Source: Pseudonocardia halophobica
Lineage (GTDB): Bacteria > Actinomycetota > Actinomycetes > Mycobacteriales > Pseudonocardiaceae
DNA: 64,000 bases
Direction of reading: 5' to 3'
Assembly (NCBI RefSeq): GCF_027922425.1
Contig: NZ_BSFQ01000013.1
Coordinates: 1-64,000, forward strand
Shown: positions 15,281-23,055 of the stretch, piece by piece
How positions within the stretch are numbered: position 1 is the first letter of the stretch
Layout: every line of letters starts with the position of its first letter
The notes under the pieces: generated by a model
What the model saw: only the letters and a program-made list of their open reading frames with translations
Told to the model about the DNA's origin: nothing
The model's database searches: none
Translations under genes and position numbers: made by a program

Positions 15281-16957
15281 TCACCGGATCCGGGTCGGGG
15301 TCAGGCCTGCGGTCTCGGCGTCCCATGTGTCGTCGGTCAGCCCGGTCTCCCGCAGCACCGCCTTGCGGATCTTTCCGGTGGGTGTGGCGGGGAACTGCTC
15401 GACGAGGCGGTAGTAGCGGGGCACCATGAAGTGCGGCAGGGCCCGGTCGCAGTGCGCGAAGAGGTCCTTCAGGTCCAGCTCGGTCCCCTCGGTGACCTGC
15501 ACGACGGCCATCACCTCCTGTTCGCCGAGATCGGAGGCGACGCCCACCGCGGCGGCCTCGGCAACGGCGGGATGGTCCAGCAGGACGGCCTCGACCTCCT
15601 GGGAGGACACGTTCTCGCCGCGGCGGCGCAGGGCGTCCTTCTTGCGGTCGACGAAGTAGAAGTAGCCGTCGTCGTCGGTGAAGCCGAGGTCCCCGGTGTG
15701 CCACCAGAGGTCGCGCGAGGTCTCCACGGTGGCCTCGGGCTGCCGGTGGTAGCCGGAGAACATGACGTGCGGGACGCGCGGCCGAAATACGATCTCGCCG
15801 ACCTGCCCGGGCGGCACGGGGAAGCCCAGGTCGTCGTGGACCTCGAGGAGGGTCGTGGCGGACGGGACGCCCATGGAGCCGATCTTGCGTTCCCGGATCG
15901 GGTTCCAGACGATCGTCTTGATCTCGGTGAGGCCGTAGCCCTCCACGACGTGCACGCCGAAGCGGTCCTCGGTCGCGGCGAGGACCGGGGGTGGGGCGGG
16001 GGCGGCGAAGACCTTGCGGGCCGAGTGGTCCCGGTCGCGGTCGGACGGGGGCTGGGCGAGCAGCATGGGCAGCACCGAGCCGAGGGCGTTGAACTGGGTG
16101 ACCCCGTGGCGGCGGATGTCGTCCCAGAAGCGGCTCGCGCTGAACCGGCGGCCGAGCACGACGGTGGCGCCCGCGACGATCGCGTGCAACGAGATGTTGA
16201 TCTTCGCTGCGCCGTGGAACAGTGGCAGGCAGGTGTAGAGCCGCTCGTCGGCGGTGGTCTCCATGGCCACGGCGAACTCGTGCGCGGCGACCACGGGCAT
16301 CAGTGCCGGGTAGATCGCGCCCTTGCTTCGGCCGGTGGTCCCCGACGTCAGCATGATGCCCACCGGATCGTCGATGCCGACGGCGGGGAACACCTGGCCC
16401 CGGTCGCCGCGGGCGATCATGGTGTGCCAGGTGAGGATCTCGACGCCGGGCAGCGACACCCCCGAGGGCACGGAGCGAGGGCTGATGGTCCGGCCCGCAC
16501 CCTCCCCGTCGGTGTGCATGGTCTGGTCCGCACGCTCCCGGTCCGTCAGGAGGACGACGATCCGCAGTGCGGGGGGCCGCTCCGGCAGGGCCGCGACGAG
16601 GTCGAGCAGCCCGGGCTCGGTGATCAGGACCTGCACGTCGGTGTGGCCCAGCGCGTGGTCGAGGAAGGTGCCCTTGTAGGCGGTGTTCACCGGCACCTCG
16701 ACCAGCCCCGCCCGGGCGATCCCGAAGAACGCGACGAGAGTCTCGACGCGGTTCGGCAGGAACACGCCGACGGACGTGCCGGGAGCGAGGCCGAGGCCGA
16801 GCAGGCCGCGGGCGACCGCGGACGCGGCCGCGTCGAGCTCGGCATAGCTCAGCTGCTCGTCGTCGAAGACCAGGGCCGGCTTGTCGGGGGTGCGGGACGC
16901 ACGGTCGGTGAGCAGTCCGCCCACCGTTCCGCCGCCCAGCGATGGCAGGTCGAGCAC
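15281..16957 (-). CDS. AMP-dependent acyl-CoA synthetase/ligase
   Basis: This 558-residue ANL-superfamily adenylating enzyme has the ATP-binding motif MLTSGTTGRSKGAI, VVEGYGLTE, HTGDLGFTDDDGYFYFVDRKKDALRRRGENVS and the C-terminal lysine in TPTGKIRKAVL. It activates a carboxylic acid to its CoA thioester via an acyl-adenylate; closest in feel are crotonobetaine/carnitine-type and fatty-acid ligases. GTG 16957 is 2 bp after the stop of the flavin monooxygenase and has GGAG upstream. It presumably provides the CoA substrate for the lyase-like proteins downstream. Confidence 0.87.
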   Translation of the reverse strand: MLDLPSLGGGTVGGLLTDRASRTPDKPALVFDDEQLSYAELDAAASAVARGLLGLGLAPGTSVGVFLPNRVETLVAFFGIARAGLVEVPVNTAYKGTFLDHALGHTDVQVLITEPGLLDLVAALPERPPALRIVVLLTDRERADQTMHTDGEGAGRTISPRSVPSGVSLPGVEILTWHTMIARGDRGQVFPAVGIDDPVGIMLTSGTTGRSKGAIYPALMPVVAAHEFAVAMETTADERLYTCLPLFHGAAKINISLHAIVAGATVVLGRRFSASRFWDDIRRHGVTQFNALGSVLPMLLAQPPSDRDRDHSARKVFAAPAPPPVLAATEDRFGVHVVEGYGLTEIKTIVWNPIRERKIGSMGVPSATTLLEVHDDLGFPVPPGQVGEIVFRPRVPHVMFSGYHRQPEATVETSRDLWWHTGDLGFTDDDGYFYFVDRKKDALRRRGENVSSQEVEAVLLDHPAVAEAAAVGVASDLGEQEVMAVVQVTEGTELDLKDLFAHCDRALPHFMVPRYYRLVEQFPATPTGKIRKAVLRETGLTDDTWDAETAGLTPTRIR

Positions 16958-16959
16958 GG

Positions 16960-17985
16960 TCAGAGCTCCTTCTTGGCGCGCAGCAGGAAGTCCTCCAGGG
17001 CAGGATCCCAGCCGGCCTCCGCCCCGGTGGTCACCAGGAAGGTCCCGATCCCCAGGTCGTGGTAGGTGCCGAGGGTGTCCAGGACCTGCTCCTCCGTGCC
17101 GACGAGCGCCTGGGAGTTGGCGAACCCGCCCAGGAGCTTCGTCAGCCCGGTCCAGAAGCAGGTGTCGTGGAGCTCCTCGTCGGTCAGCGCCAGGGCGCGC
17201 TGCCGTCCGATGGAGTTGTCGGTGGCCGAGGAGCGGAGGAAGGCGTGGCCGCCCTGGGCGGCGGCGATCTGCTGCTCGACGGCGCGGGCCTTGGCCCACG
17301 CGTCGTCCTCGGTCTCGCCGAGGAACAGCCGCAGGCTCAGCGAGAAGTCCATCGGTCGCGCGTAGCCGTCCGCGGCGGCCCGAACGCGTGCGATGCGCTC
17401 CTCCGTCCCGGCGAACGGCTCGCCCCAGAGCATGTACAGGTCGGCGTGCCGGGCGCCGAAGTCGACCGCTGCGTCGCTCTCGCCGCCCATGAAGATCGGG
17501 ACCTGGCCCTGGACCGGCCGGGTGAGGATCTTGACGCCCCCGGCGGTGTAGAACCGGCCCTCGTGGTCGAACGACGACGGTTCGGTCCAGGTCCGGCGGA
17601 CGAGATCGAGGTACTCGATCGCCCGCTCGTACCGCTCGGACTTGGGGGTGTCGTCGCTCTCGCGGTGGAGGTCCTTGTCCGAGCCCCCGACCACCACGTT
17701 GATGGCCAGCCGGCCGCGGGCCAGCACGTCCAGGGTGGCGAAGTACCGGGCCGCCGCCGTCGGGGCCATCACCCCGGGGCGGTGCGCCACGATCGGCGAG
17801 AACTTCTCGGTCATCGCCAGCATGTACGGCGCCGTCGCGTGGTTGTGCGGCCAGATCGACGAGTACCCCACGAGCACCCGGTCGATCGCCTCCGACGCGT
17901 CGAGCTCACGCACCCGCTCGGCCAGCCGGGCGGGGTCGCTCTCGCCCGGTTCGAGCGGCTGGATCCCCGTGAAGAAGTCGACCAT
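16960..17985 (-). CDS. LLM class flavin-dependent monooxygenase (SsuD-like)
   Basis: This 341-residue luciferase-like TIM barrel resembles alkanesulfonate/long-chain monooxygenases. Visible blocks are YSSIWPHNHATAPYMLAMTEKFSPIVAHRPGV, ATLDVLARGRLAINVVVGGSDKD and PIFMGGESDAAVDFGARHADLYMLWGE. It would need FMNH2 from a separate reductase. It is the first gene of the operon 17985-13336 and starts just below the AAGCATGCT operator at 18021-18035. GGGAGG precedes ATG 17985. Confidence 0.87.
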   Translation of the reverse strand: MVDFFTGIQPLEPGESDPARLAERVRELDASEAIDRVLVGYSSIWPHNHATAPYMLAMTEKFSPIVAHRPGVMAPTAAARYFATLDVLARGRLAINVVVGGSDKDLHRESDDTPKSERYERAIEYLDLVRRTWTEPSSFDHEGRFYTAGGVKILTRPVQGQVPIFMGGESDAAVDFGARHADLYMLWGEPFAGTEERIARVRAAADGYARPMDFSLSLRLFLGETEDDAWAKARAVEQQIAAAQGGHAFLRSSATDNSIGRQRALALTDEELHDTCFWTGLTKLLGGFANSQALVGTEEQVLDTLGTYHDLGIGTFLVTTGAEAGWDPALEDFLLRAKKEL

Positions 17986-18017
17986 GACTCACCCTCCCGT
18001 AGCAGAATGCTTGGACT

Positions 18018-18035
18018 ATATAAGCATGCTGTCTA
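18018..18035. promoter_or_regulatory. AAGCATGCT operator upstream of the monooxygenase operon
   Basis: TATAAGCATGCTGTCTAA overlaps the only -10-like sequence (minus-strand TATATA/TATAGT) for the operon starting at 17985. The same AAGNATGCTGTCTAA recurs at 19071-19085 and a symmetric version at 20965-20976, all near the MarR gene. Confidence 0.6.
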
Positions 18036-19052
18036 ATGCGCCAGGGCGATCTGGTGCAGAGTGTCGACCACGGGAGCCGTGACCTCGATCGTTCCCCGTC
18101 GGAGGGTCTCCGCCCGCAGGGCCGCCGAGCGGTCGAAGGGAACCCGGACCGCCGTCCCGCCCTCGAGTGGACGGGTAGCACGGACGGACTCGGCGAAGTC
18201 CGCCGCGCGGGCGCCGAAGTCCGCGGCGTCGCCGAGGGCGGACGGATCGACGATCACCGCCAGGAGGCCGCAGTCGGAGACGCCCTCGGGGGCCGCCGAG
18301 GCGCCCGCGAGCATGCCGAGCAGGTGCACGACGAGGGCGAGCCCGGAGCCCTTGTGGCCGCCCCACACGGCGAATGCTCCCTGCAGGGCCGCGGCGGGGT
18401 CGGTGGTCGGGTGGCCTGCTGGGTCGTAGGCCTTCCCCTCCGGCAGCGGCTCGCCGAGCCGGGCCGCGAGGGTGACCTCGGCGTGGGTGATGGACGAGGT
18501 GCCGATGTCCCAGATCACCGGGCCGTCGGCGGTCGGGAAGCCGAAGGCGATCGGGTTGGTGCTGAACCGTGCCTCGGTGCCGCCGTACGGCGCGACGACG
18601 GCGGGCCCGCTGCCTGCGATCATGCCGACGAATCCGGCGTCGACGATGCGCTCGAGGTAGTAGGAGAACATTCCCGTGTACCAGGTCCGGCGCGCGCCGA
18701 CCACGGCCACGCCCTGGGCCCGGGCCTTCTCCAGACCGATCTCCATCGCTCGGGCCGCGACGAGGTAGCCGACGTGGTCCCCGCCGTCCAGGGCCGCCGA
18801 CACCGGGGTCTGCCGGTCGACCCGGATCGGCTGCGGCGGCTCGGTGGCGCGGAGGCGCTCGATGATCGACACCGCGCGGGCCAGCCCGGCGTAGGACAGC
18901 CCGCGCAGCTCGCAGTCCATCAGGTGGTCGGCGATGACCGCGGCCTCCACGGTGGTGTATCCGCTGCCGACCAGCGCCTCAGTCAGGACGCGGAGGGCGT
19001 CGTCCAGTGTGAGCACGACCGTCGGTGCGGAGGTGGTGGTCGAGCCGGGCAT
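18033..19052 (-). CDS. malate/L-lactate/ureidoglycolate dehydrogenase family protein (Ldh_2)
   Basis: This 339-residue NAD(P)-dependent oxidoreductase has the Ldh_2 fold, unrelated to classical MDH/LDH. Typical blocks are EAAVIADHLMDCELRGLSYAGLARA, ARRTWYTGMFSYYLERIVDAGFVGMI, STNPIAFGFPTADGPVIWDIGTSSITHAEV and WGGHKGSGLALVVHLLGML. Members oxidise 2-hydroxy acids or reduce 2-oxo acids. It has a strong ribosome binding site (GGAGG) before ATG 19052. It lies 47 bp ahead of the monooxygenase operon, with an operator at each end. Confidence 0.87.
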   Translation of the reverse strand: MPGSTTTSAPTVVLTLDDALRVLTEALVGSGYTTVEAAVIADHLMDCELRGLSYAGLARAVSIIERLRATEPPQPIRVDRQTPVSAALDGGDHVGYLVAARAMEIGLEKARAQGVAVVGARRTWYTGMFSYYLERIVDAGFVGMIAGSGPAVVAPYGGTEARFSTNPIAFGFPTADGPVIWDIGTSSITHAEVTLAARLGEPLPEGKAYDPAGHPTTDPAAALQGAFAVWGGHKGSGLALVVHLLGMLAGASAAPEGVSDCGLLAVIVDPSALGDAADFGARAADFAESVRATRPLEGGTAVRVPFDRSAALRAETLRRGTIEVTAPVVDTLHQIALAH

Positions 19053-19069
19053 GTCAGAACCTCCAGTTG

Positions 19070-19088
19070 TAAGGATGCTGTCTAAGCT
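19070..19088. promoter_or_regulatory. operator in the divergent dehydrogenase/marR region
   Basis: AAGGATGCTGTCTAAGCTT lies between the minus-strand dehydrogenase (start 19052) and the plus-strand MarR gene (start 19095). It shares the AAGNATGCTGTCTAA string with 18022-18035, suggesting joint control and autoregulation. Confidence 0.6.
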
Positions 19089-19094
19089 TGGGGC

Positions 19095-19562
19095 GTGGAC
19101 ACAGCTGCGGGCCAGTCGGACTACCTCACCGATGCGGTCACTCGCCTGGAGCGTGCCGTGGCGAACATCGGGGCGATGCGCCTCAAGCCCTGGCGGATGA
19201 CGCTGTCCGGATACGCCGCCCTCAAGATCCTGGAGCGCCAGCCGAACCTGTCGCTGGCTCAGCTGTCCCGCCGCTGCTTCGTCAAGCCCCAGACGATGAC
19301 CAGGATCGTCGCCGAGCTCGAGCGCCGGGGATGGGTGGAGCGGAGCCCGCATCCGGAGAGCGAGCGGGCCATGTCGCTGGCCCTCACCCCGGCCGGGCTC
19401 ACCAGTCTCACCGAGATGGCCGCCGAGGTCGACAAGATCGAGTCGACACTCGGCGGCATGCTCGAGCCCGGCCAGTTCCCCGAGCTCGTCGCCACCCTGC
19501 GGCGCTGCGCCGTCGCGGTCGAGACCGAGATCAAGGACGCGCGCCGCGTGAGCCGCGACTGA
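19095..19562 (+). CDS. MarR family transcriptional regulator
   Basis: This 155-residue winged-helix dimeric regulator has LSGYAALKILERQPNLSLAQLSRRCFVKPQTMTRIVAELERRGWVERSPHPESERAMSLALTPAG in order: dimer helix, recognition helix, and a beta-wing ending in the conserved D/E-R (here ESERA). MarR proteins usually repress adjacent genes until a phenolic or acyl ligand binds. It starts at GTG 19095, 7 bp after an operator-like sequence, diverging from the dehydrogenase. It is the obvious candidate reader of the AAGCATGCTT sites at 18.0, 19.1 and 21.0 kb. Confidence 0.87.
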   Translation: MDTAAGQSDYLTDAVTRLERAVANIGAMRLKPWRMTLSGYAALKILERQPNLSLAQLSRRCFVKPQTMTRIVAELERRGWVERSPHPESERAMSLALTPAGLTSLTEMAAEVDKIESTLGGMLEPGQFPELVATLRRCAVAVETEIKDARRVSRD

Positions 19563-19565
19563 GCC

Positions 19566-20879
19566 TCAGGCCGGCTCGGGGGCGACCCGTCCGGCGGGCC
19601 GTGGGGCCCGGGGCGCCAGGACGGAGGGCAGGGCCAGCGCGGTCAGGCCGCTGAGCACGGCGGATCCGATGAGGACGAATGCGCCGGCGCGGTTGTCCCC
19701 GGTCGTCTGGACCAGCCACTGGGTCACGTACAGGACGGTCCCGCCGAAGACGGCGACGGAGATGTTGAAGGCCAACGACACACCGATGCCGCGGGCGTGC
19801 ACCGGGAACATCTCGATGTAGGTGATCGGGGCGATGCCGGTGTAGAAGGACGGGGCAGCGGCCAGCAGCACCGCGAAGATGCCGAGCGCCCACGGGTTCG
19901 TCGACGACGTCAGCCCGGCCATCAGCGGGTACGAGGCGACGATGATCACCCCGGTCGCGATGAGCAGTGCGGGACGGCGTCCGATCCGGTCCGACACACG
20001 TCCCCCGGCGAGCACGAGGCCGATCCCCACGGCCAGCGCGATGCCGATCACGACGGTTGCCGTGACCAGGGAGAACTTCAGCTGGATGATCAGGTTCTGC
20101 ACGTAAGTGAACGCCAGGTAGAAGCCCACGGCGTGGGTGGCGGCCACCCCGATCAGCAACAGGCCGCGCCACAGCTTGCGGTCGACCGTGGGTAGGTCCT
20201 CCGCGACCTCCTTGACCTCCTCGAACTCCGGGGTCTCGCCCAGGCGATTCCGCAGGTAGAGCCCGATGGCCCCCAGGGGCAGAGCCAGCAAGAACGGCAC
20301 CCGCCAGCCCCACGTCTGCATGGCCTCCGGCCCGAGGCCCAGGCTCAGCCCCACCACGATGATCGCGCCGAGGAGCAGGCCGGCGAGGCTGCCCATCTGG
20401 ACCCGGCTGGCCATCTCGCCCTTGCGGTGGGCGGGGGCGAACTCGGCGGCGTAGATGATCGCGGTGCCGTACTCCCCGCCCGCGGCGAGGCCCTGGCCGA
20501 CGCGCAGCAGCACGAGCAGGATCGGCGCGGCCACTCCGATCGACGCGGCGGTGGGCAGCAGGCCGATCAGCGTGCTGACTACCGCCATCCCGATCAGCGT
20601 CACGACCAGCGTGGGCTTGCGGCCGATGCGGTCGGCCAGCGAGCCCAGTAGTAGGGCGCCGATGGGACGGATGACGAACGCGGCGGCGAACACCGCGAAC
20701 GTCGAGAGCAGGGCGGCGCCTGGGGTGGAGCCGGGGAAGAAGTTCTTCGCCAGCACGGTGGCCACCAGGCCGTACACCGCGTAGTCGTAGTTCTCGACGG
20801 TGTTGCCGATCGCGGCGGCCAAGGTGGTGCGGCGCACCGTACCTTCGCGTACGGGTTCCGCTTCGGATGGTGCCGACAT
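19566..20879 (-). CDS. MFS transporter, metabolite:H+ symporter (MHS/ProP-type)
   Basis: This 437-residue transporter has 12 predicted helices and MHS family marks: AAAIGNTVENYDYAVYGLVATVLAKNFFPG at the start, GSLADRIGRKPTL in loop 2-3, GLAAGGEYGTAIIYAAEFAPAHRKG and GWRVPFLLALPLGAIGLYLRNRLGETPEF. Relatives carry dicarboxylates, shikimate, benzoates or betaines with protons. ATG 20879 has GGAGAGG upstream; the earlier ATG at 20906 is less likely. Gene order and operators suggest it imports the substrate of the MarR-controlled set. Confidence 0.88.
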   Translation of the reverse strand: MSAPSEAEPVREGTVRRTTLAAAIGNTVENYDYAVYGLVATVLAKNFFPGSTPGAALLSTFAVFAAAFVIRPIGALLLGSLADRIGRKPTLVVTLIGMAVVSTLIGLLPTAASIGVAAPILLVLLRVGQGLAAGGEYGTAIIYAAEFAPAHRKGEMASRVQMGSLAGLLLGAIIVVGLSLGLGPEAMQTWGWRVPFLLALPLGAIGLYLRNRLGETPEFEEVKEVAEDLPTVDRKLWRGLLLIGVAATHAVGFYLAFTYVQNLIIQLKFSLVTATVVIGIALAVGIGLVLAGGRVSDRIGRRPALLIATGVIIVASYPLMAGLTSSTNPWALGIFAVLLAAAPSFYTGIAPITYIEMFPVHARGIGVSLAFNISVAVFGGTVLYVTQWLVQTTGDNRAGAFVLIGSAVLSGLTALALPSVLAPRAPRPAGRVAPEPA

Positions 20880-20964
20880 GGCGACCTCTCCTTCGAGGCG
20901 ATGCAACAGGCGATGTGCGGGGCTGCAAGGTCGACGGGACGCTAACCGAGCAACACCCTTAATG

Positions 20965-21002
20965 CAAGCATGCTTGTGATGTGTTCGGTAGCTGAATTAT
21001 TC
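20965..21002. promoter_or_regulatory. perfect operator palindrome and promoter, MFS/SnoaL divergent region
   Basis: CAAGCATGCTTG (20965-20976) is a perfect 12-bp palindrome. It overlaps a possible plus-strand -35 TTGTGA (20974-20979), followed after 17 bp by TTATTC (20997-21002). It is the most symmetric copy of the MarR-type operator and lies between the MFS gene and the SnoaL-like gene. Confidence 0.62.
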
Positions 21003-21050
21003 TCTCGAGGGGGCGCCGGGAGCGGCGCCACCCGGAAGGAGAACGACCCG

Positions 21051-21554
21051 ATGACAGTCACCCCGTCGACGTCGACGAGCTCGGTGCCGGACGGCGACCT
21101 CGCCGAGCGGCTCGCCGTCCGCGACGTCCTCGAGCGCTACACCCACGCGATGGACCGCCGGGACGCCGACCTCATGCGGAGCTGCTTCACCCCGGATGCC
21201 GACCTCTCCTACTTCGGAGGACTGCGCCGGTTCACCGGCAGCGAGTTCGCGGACACGTTCGTGTCCTCCCTCGAGCCCTTCGGCTTCATCGACCACAGCG
21301 TCAGCAGCCCCCGGATCACGGTCGACGGCGACGTCGCCGCGTTGGACGTGCATCTCTGCGCCACGATGGCCCTCAAAGACGAGCCGGTCGTGCTGGTCCG
21401 ATGGGTCCGGGTGACGGATGAGCTCGTCCGTCGGCCGTCTGGATGGAAGATCGCGAAGCGCCGGCACGTGCCGCAGCTGCAGTACGAGTCGCCGACCTCG
21501 GCGATCGACTTCCCCGGTGTCGGCGGGATGGATCCGCGCAGTTCCAACGCGTAG
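21051..21554 (+). CDS. SnoaL-like / nuclear transport factor 2 family protein
   Basis: This 167-residue single-domain alpha+beta-cone protein has RLAVRDVLERYTHAMDRRDADLMRSCFTPDADLSYFGG and later VALDVHLCATM- and KIAKRRHVPQLQY-type strands. The family contains small isomerases, hydrolases and ring-hydroxylating dioxygenase beta-like folds. AGGAGAA lies 7 bp ahead of ATG 21051, so this start is preferred over upstream in-frame ATGs. It diverges from the MFS gene across the operator. Its function is unknown. Confidence 0.82.
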   Translation: MTVTPSTSTSSVPDGDLAERLAVRDVLERYTHAMDRRDADLMRSCFTPDADLSYFGGLRRFTGSEFADTFVSSLEPFGFIDHSVSSPRITVDGDVAALDVHLCATMALKDEPVVLVRWVRVTDELVRRPSGWKIAKRRHVPQLQYESPTSAIDFPGVGGMDPRSSNA

Positions 21555-21814
21555 TGCACCCGCTGGAGAAGACGTTCGCGCAGCGCAGGTCACGGGGCCG
21601 CCGTGGTGGGCGACCGCCCGTATGCCGCGGGGTACGACGATCGTCGCCGCGACCTCGGAGGTCGATCAGTCGTGCACTGCTCGGGGCCGGTGGCCGCGGC
21701 CCGCGTCGAGGGCGTCGGTCGAGGGCGTCGCGTCGAGCCTCCACGCCGTGATGCGCACGAAGTCGGGGCCACGCGATCTCCGCTGAACATCATCTGGATA
21801 TCCGGCTAGCAAAG
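21555..21814. other. no recognisable gene
   Basis: About 260 bp between the SnoaL-like gene and scar B. Only overlapping GC-biased frames with no family resemblance are seen, and no hairpin terminator was found. Confidence 0.5.
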
Positions 21815-22051
21815 CGTCGGGTTCGATCTTGTTGAACTGCTGGATACGGAGGTTGTAGCTTCCTGACCAGGAGAAACTGGTACACCGCCTCGGACTTGAA
21901 CCGAGAATCCGCTGGAGGGGAGTCGGGTACTCACCCGGAATCACCGGAACTCATTCCTGCTTGTCAGGCAGGCTTCCGCGTCCTTCTCGATCATCAGAGG
22001 CGATGACTGTTCGTCACTGTGATCCGTCGTAAGCGGTGACGAGAACGATGG
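21815..22051. repeat. element scar B with a tRNA 3' fragment
   Basis: On the minus strand 21878-21914 reads as the T-arm and acceptor 3' strand of a tRNA ending in CCA (TTCTCGGTTCAAGTCCGAGG then CGGTGTACCA). It is fused to GCTGGAGGGGAGTCGGGT (21911-21928), and GTAAGCGGTGACGAGAACG follows at 22029. The whole unit resembles 33160-33397, including about 60 bp beyond the tRNA end. No 5' tRNA half is nearby. Confidence 0.72.
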
Positions 22052-22510
22052 CTGAAGTCGGCCCGCCGCACCGGGACGAGATTCGTGATCTCGCTGCCAT
22101 CGTTGGCCGCGGATGTCGTCGGCGCCTCGCTCGGTCTGGAGTCGGAAGACCGCGAGGGCGCCTGCAAGCATGGCATAGTAGCCGACCAGCCAGGTGAGTG
22201 CTGCGAGACCGGCGGCGTCGAATGACGCGGCGGCCCGCCGGTAGAGGTCGTCCTCGACCTGGTGGTCGTCGAGGAGCGCCTTGGTCAACTCGATGGCGGT
22301 GACCTCTTCAACGGCGAGTCCGGTGGGGATCGCGCCGTCGAGCAACGCTTGCAGATGCTCGGTGGTGAGCCCGGTATCGCGGGCGGCGCTCTCGTGAGCG
22401 GTCCATTCGAACTCGGAGCGGGTGTGGGCGGCGACGGTGAGGATCGCCAGCTCACGAAGCCTGGGCGGCAGGTCGGGATCGAAGCGCAGCGCGGCTCCGA
22501 CCTGCTGCAC
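21941..22510 (-). pseudogene. carboxymuconolactone decarboxylase-like gene fused into scar B
   Basis: Residues 1-130 of this frame (LPPRLRELAILTVAAHTRSEFEWTAHESAARDTGL, then ELTKALLDDHQVEDDLYRRAAASFDAAGLAALTWLVGYYAML) are a good CMD/AhpD-like domain. The last 50 or so residues are encoded by the scar and resemble nothing. The N-terminus is also short, and the expected upstream part appears in another frame (MIMRDTLFCMIGAGADR). I read it as a gene truncated at both ends, its 3' end replaced by the integration scar. Confidence 0.6.
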
Positions 22511-23055
22511 GGCGGCGCCCGGTCGGCGCCGGCGCCGATCATGCAGAACAAGGTGTCCCGCATGATCATCGGCGGACCGACCGGGTTGAGGACGATGATG
22601 GCCTTGCCCCGGGCGGCCCCGCCGACCTCCGCGACGGCGCGGCCGGTGCTCTGCGTGAACTCGTCGACCGCCTACACGGTCCCGACCTGCGGCCGCAGCG
22701 GCTCGCGGTCTTCCTGCCCGGCAGCAATAACGCCGACCTGCAGAGTCGCATCGCCTTCCTCAACGCGGCCGTGCCGAAGATCCGAGGCAGCACGTGCCCC
22801 CGAGGGCTCGGAGTCGTGTCGCGTTGCCGGAGATGTACAACTATTTCAATCAGGTCGACTGGCCAGCGGGTGGTGCGTGCGTAATCGAAGAGTGGTCGAC
22901 CTCAATCATGTATTCCCTTCCGGAATATGTGCGATTAGAAATTGGAACTTTGCTCCGAGGCGTGTGAGTGCTAGTTTCGGTGTTGCCACGTTGGCGATTT
23001 AAGATCTTGTGACGGTATGGTCGGCTGATCGTAGATTGTAGGAACGGGGATTTGA
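22511..23055. other. decayed, locally AT-rich region without an intact gene
   Basis: Broken protein-like stretches appear in different plus-strand frames, for example RELVDRLHGPDLRPQRLAVF at about 22640-22710 and RVALPEMYNYFNQVDWPAGG near 22820, but none forms a gene. Base composition from about 22840 to 23050 is clearly lower in GC than the surroundings. A short AAGATCTT palindrome lies at 23001-23008, 48 bp ahead of the next gene. Confidence 0.55.

Noticed and set aside
23001..23008. AAGATCTT palindrome ahead of the second amidohydrolase as a copy of the GAGATCTC operator
   Set aside because: Only the central GATC core is shared and it is a single short site; not enough to join the two regulons.
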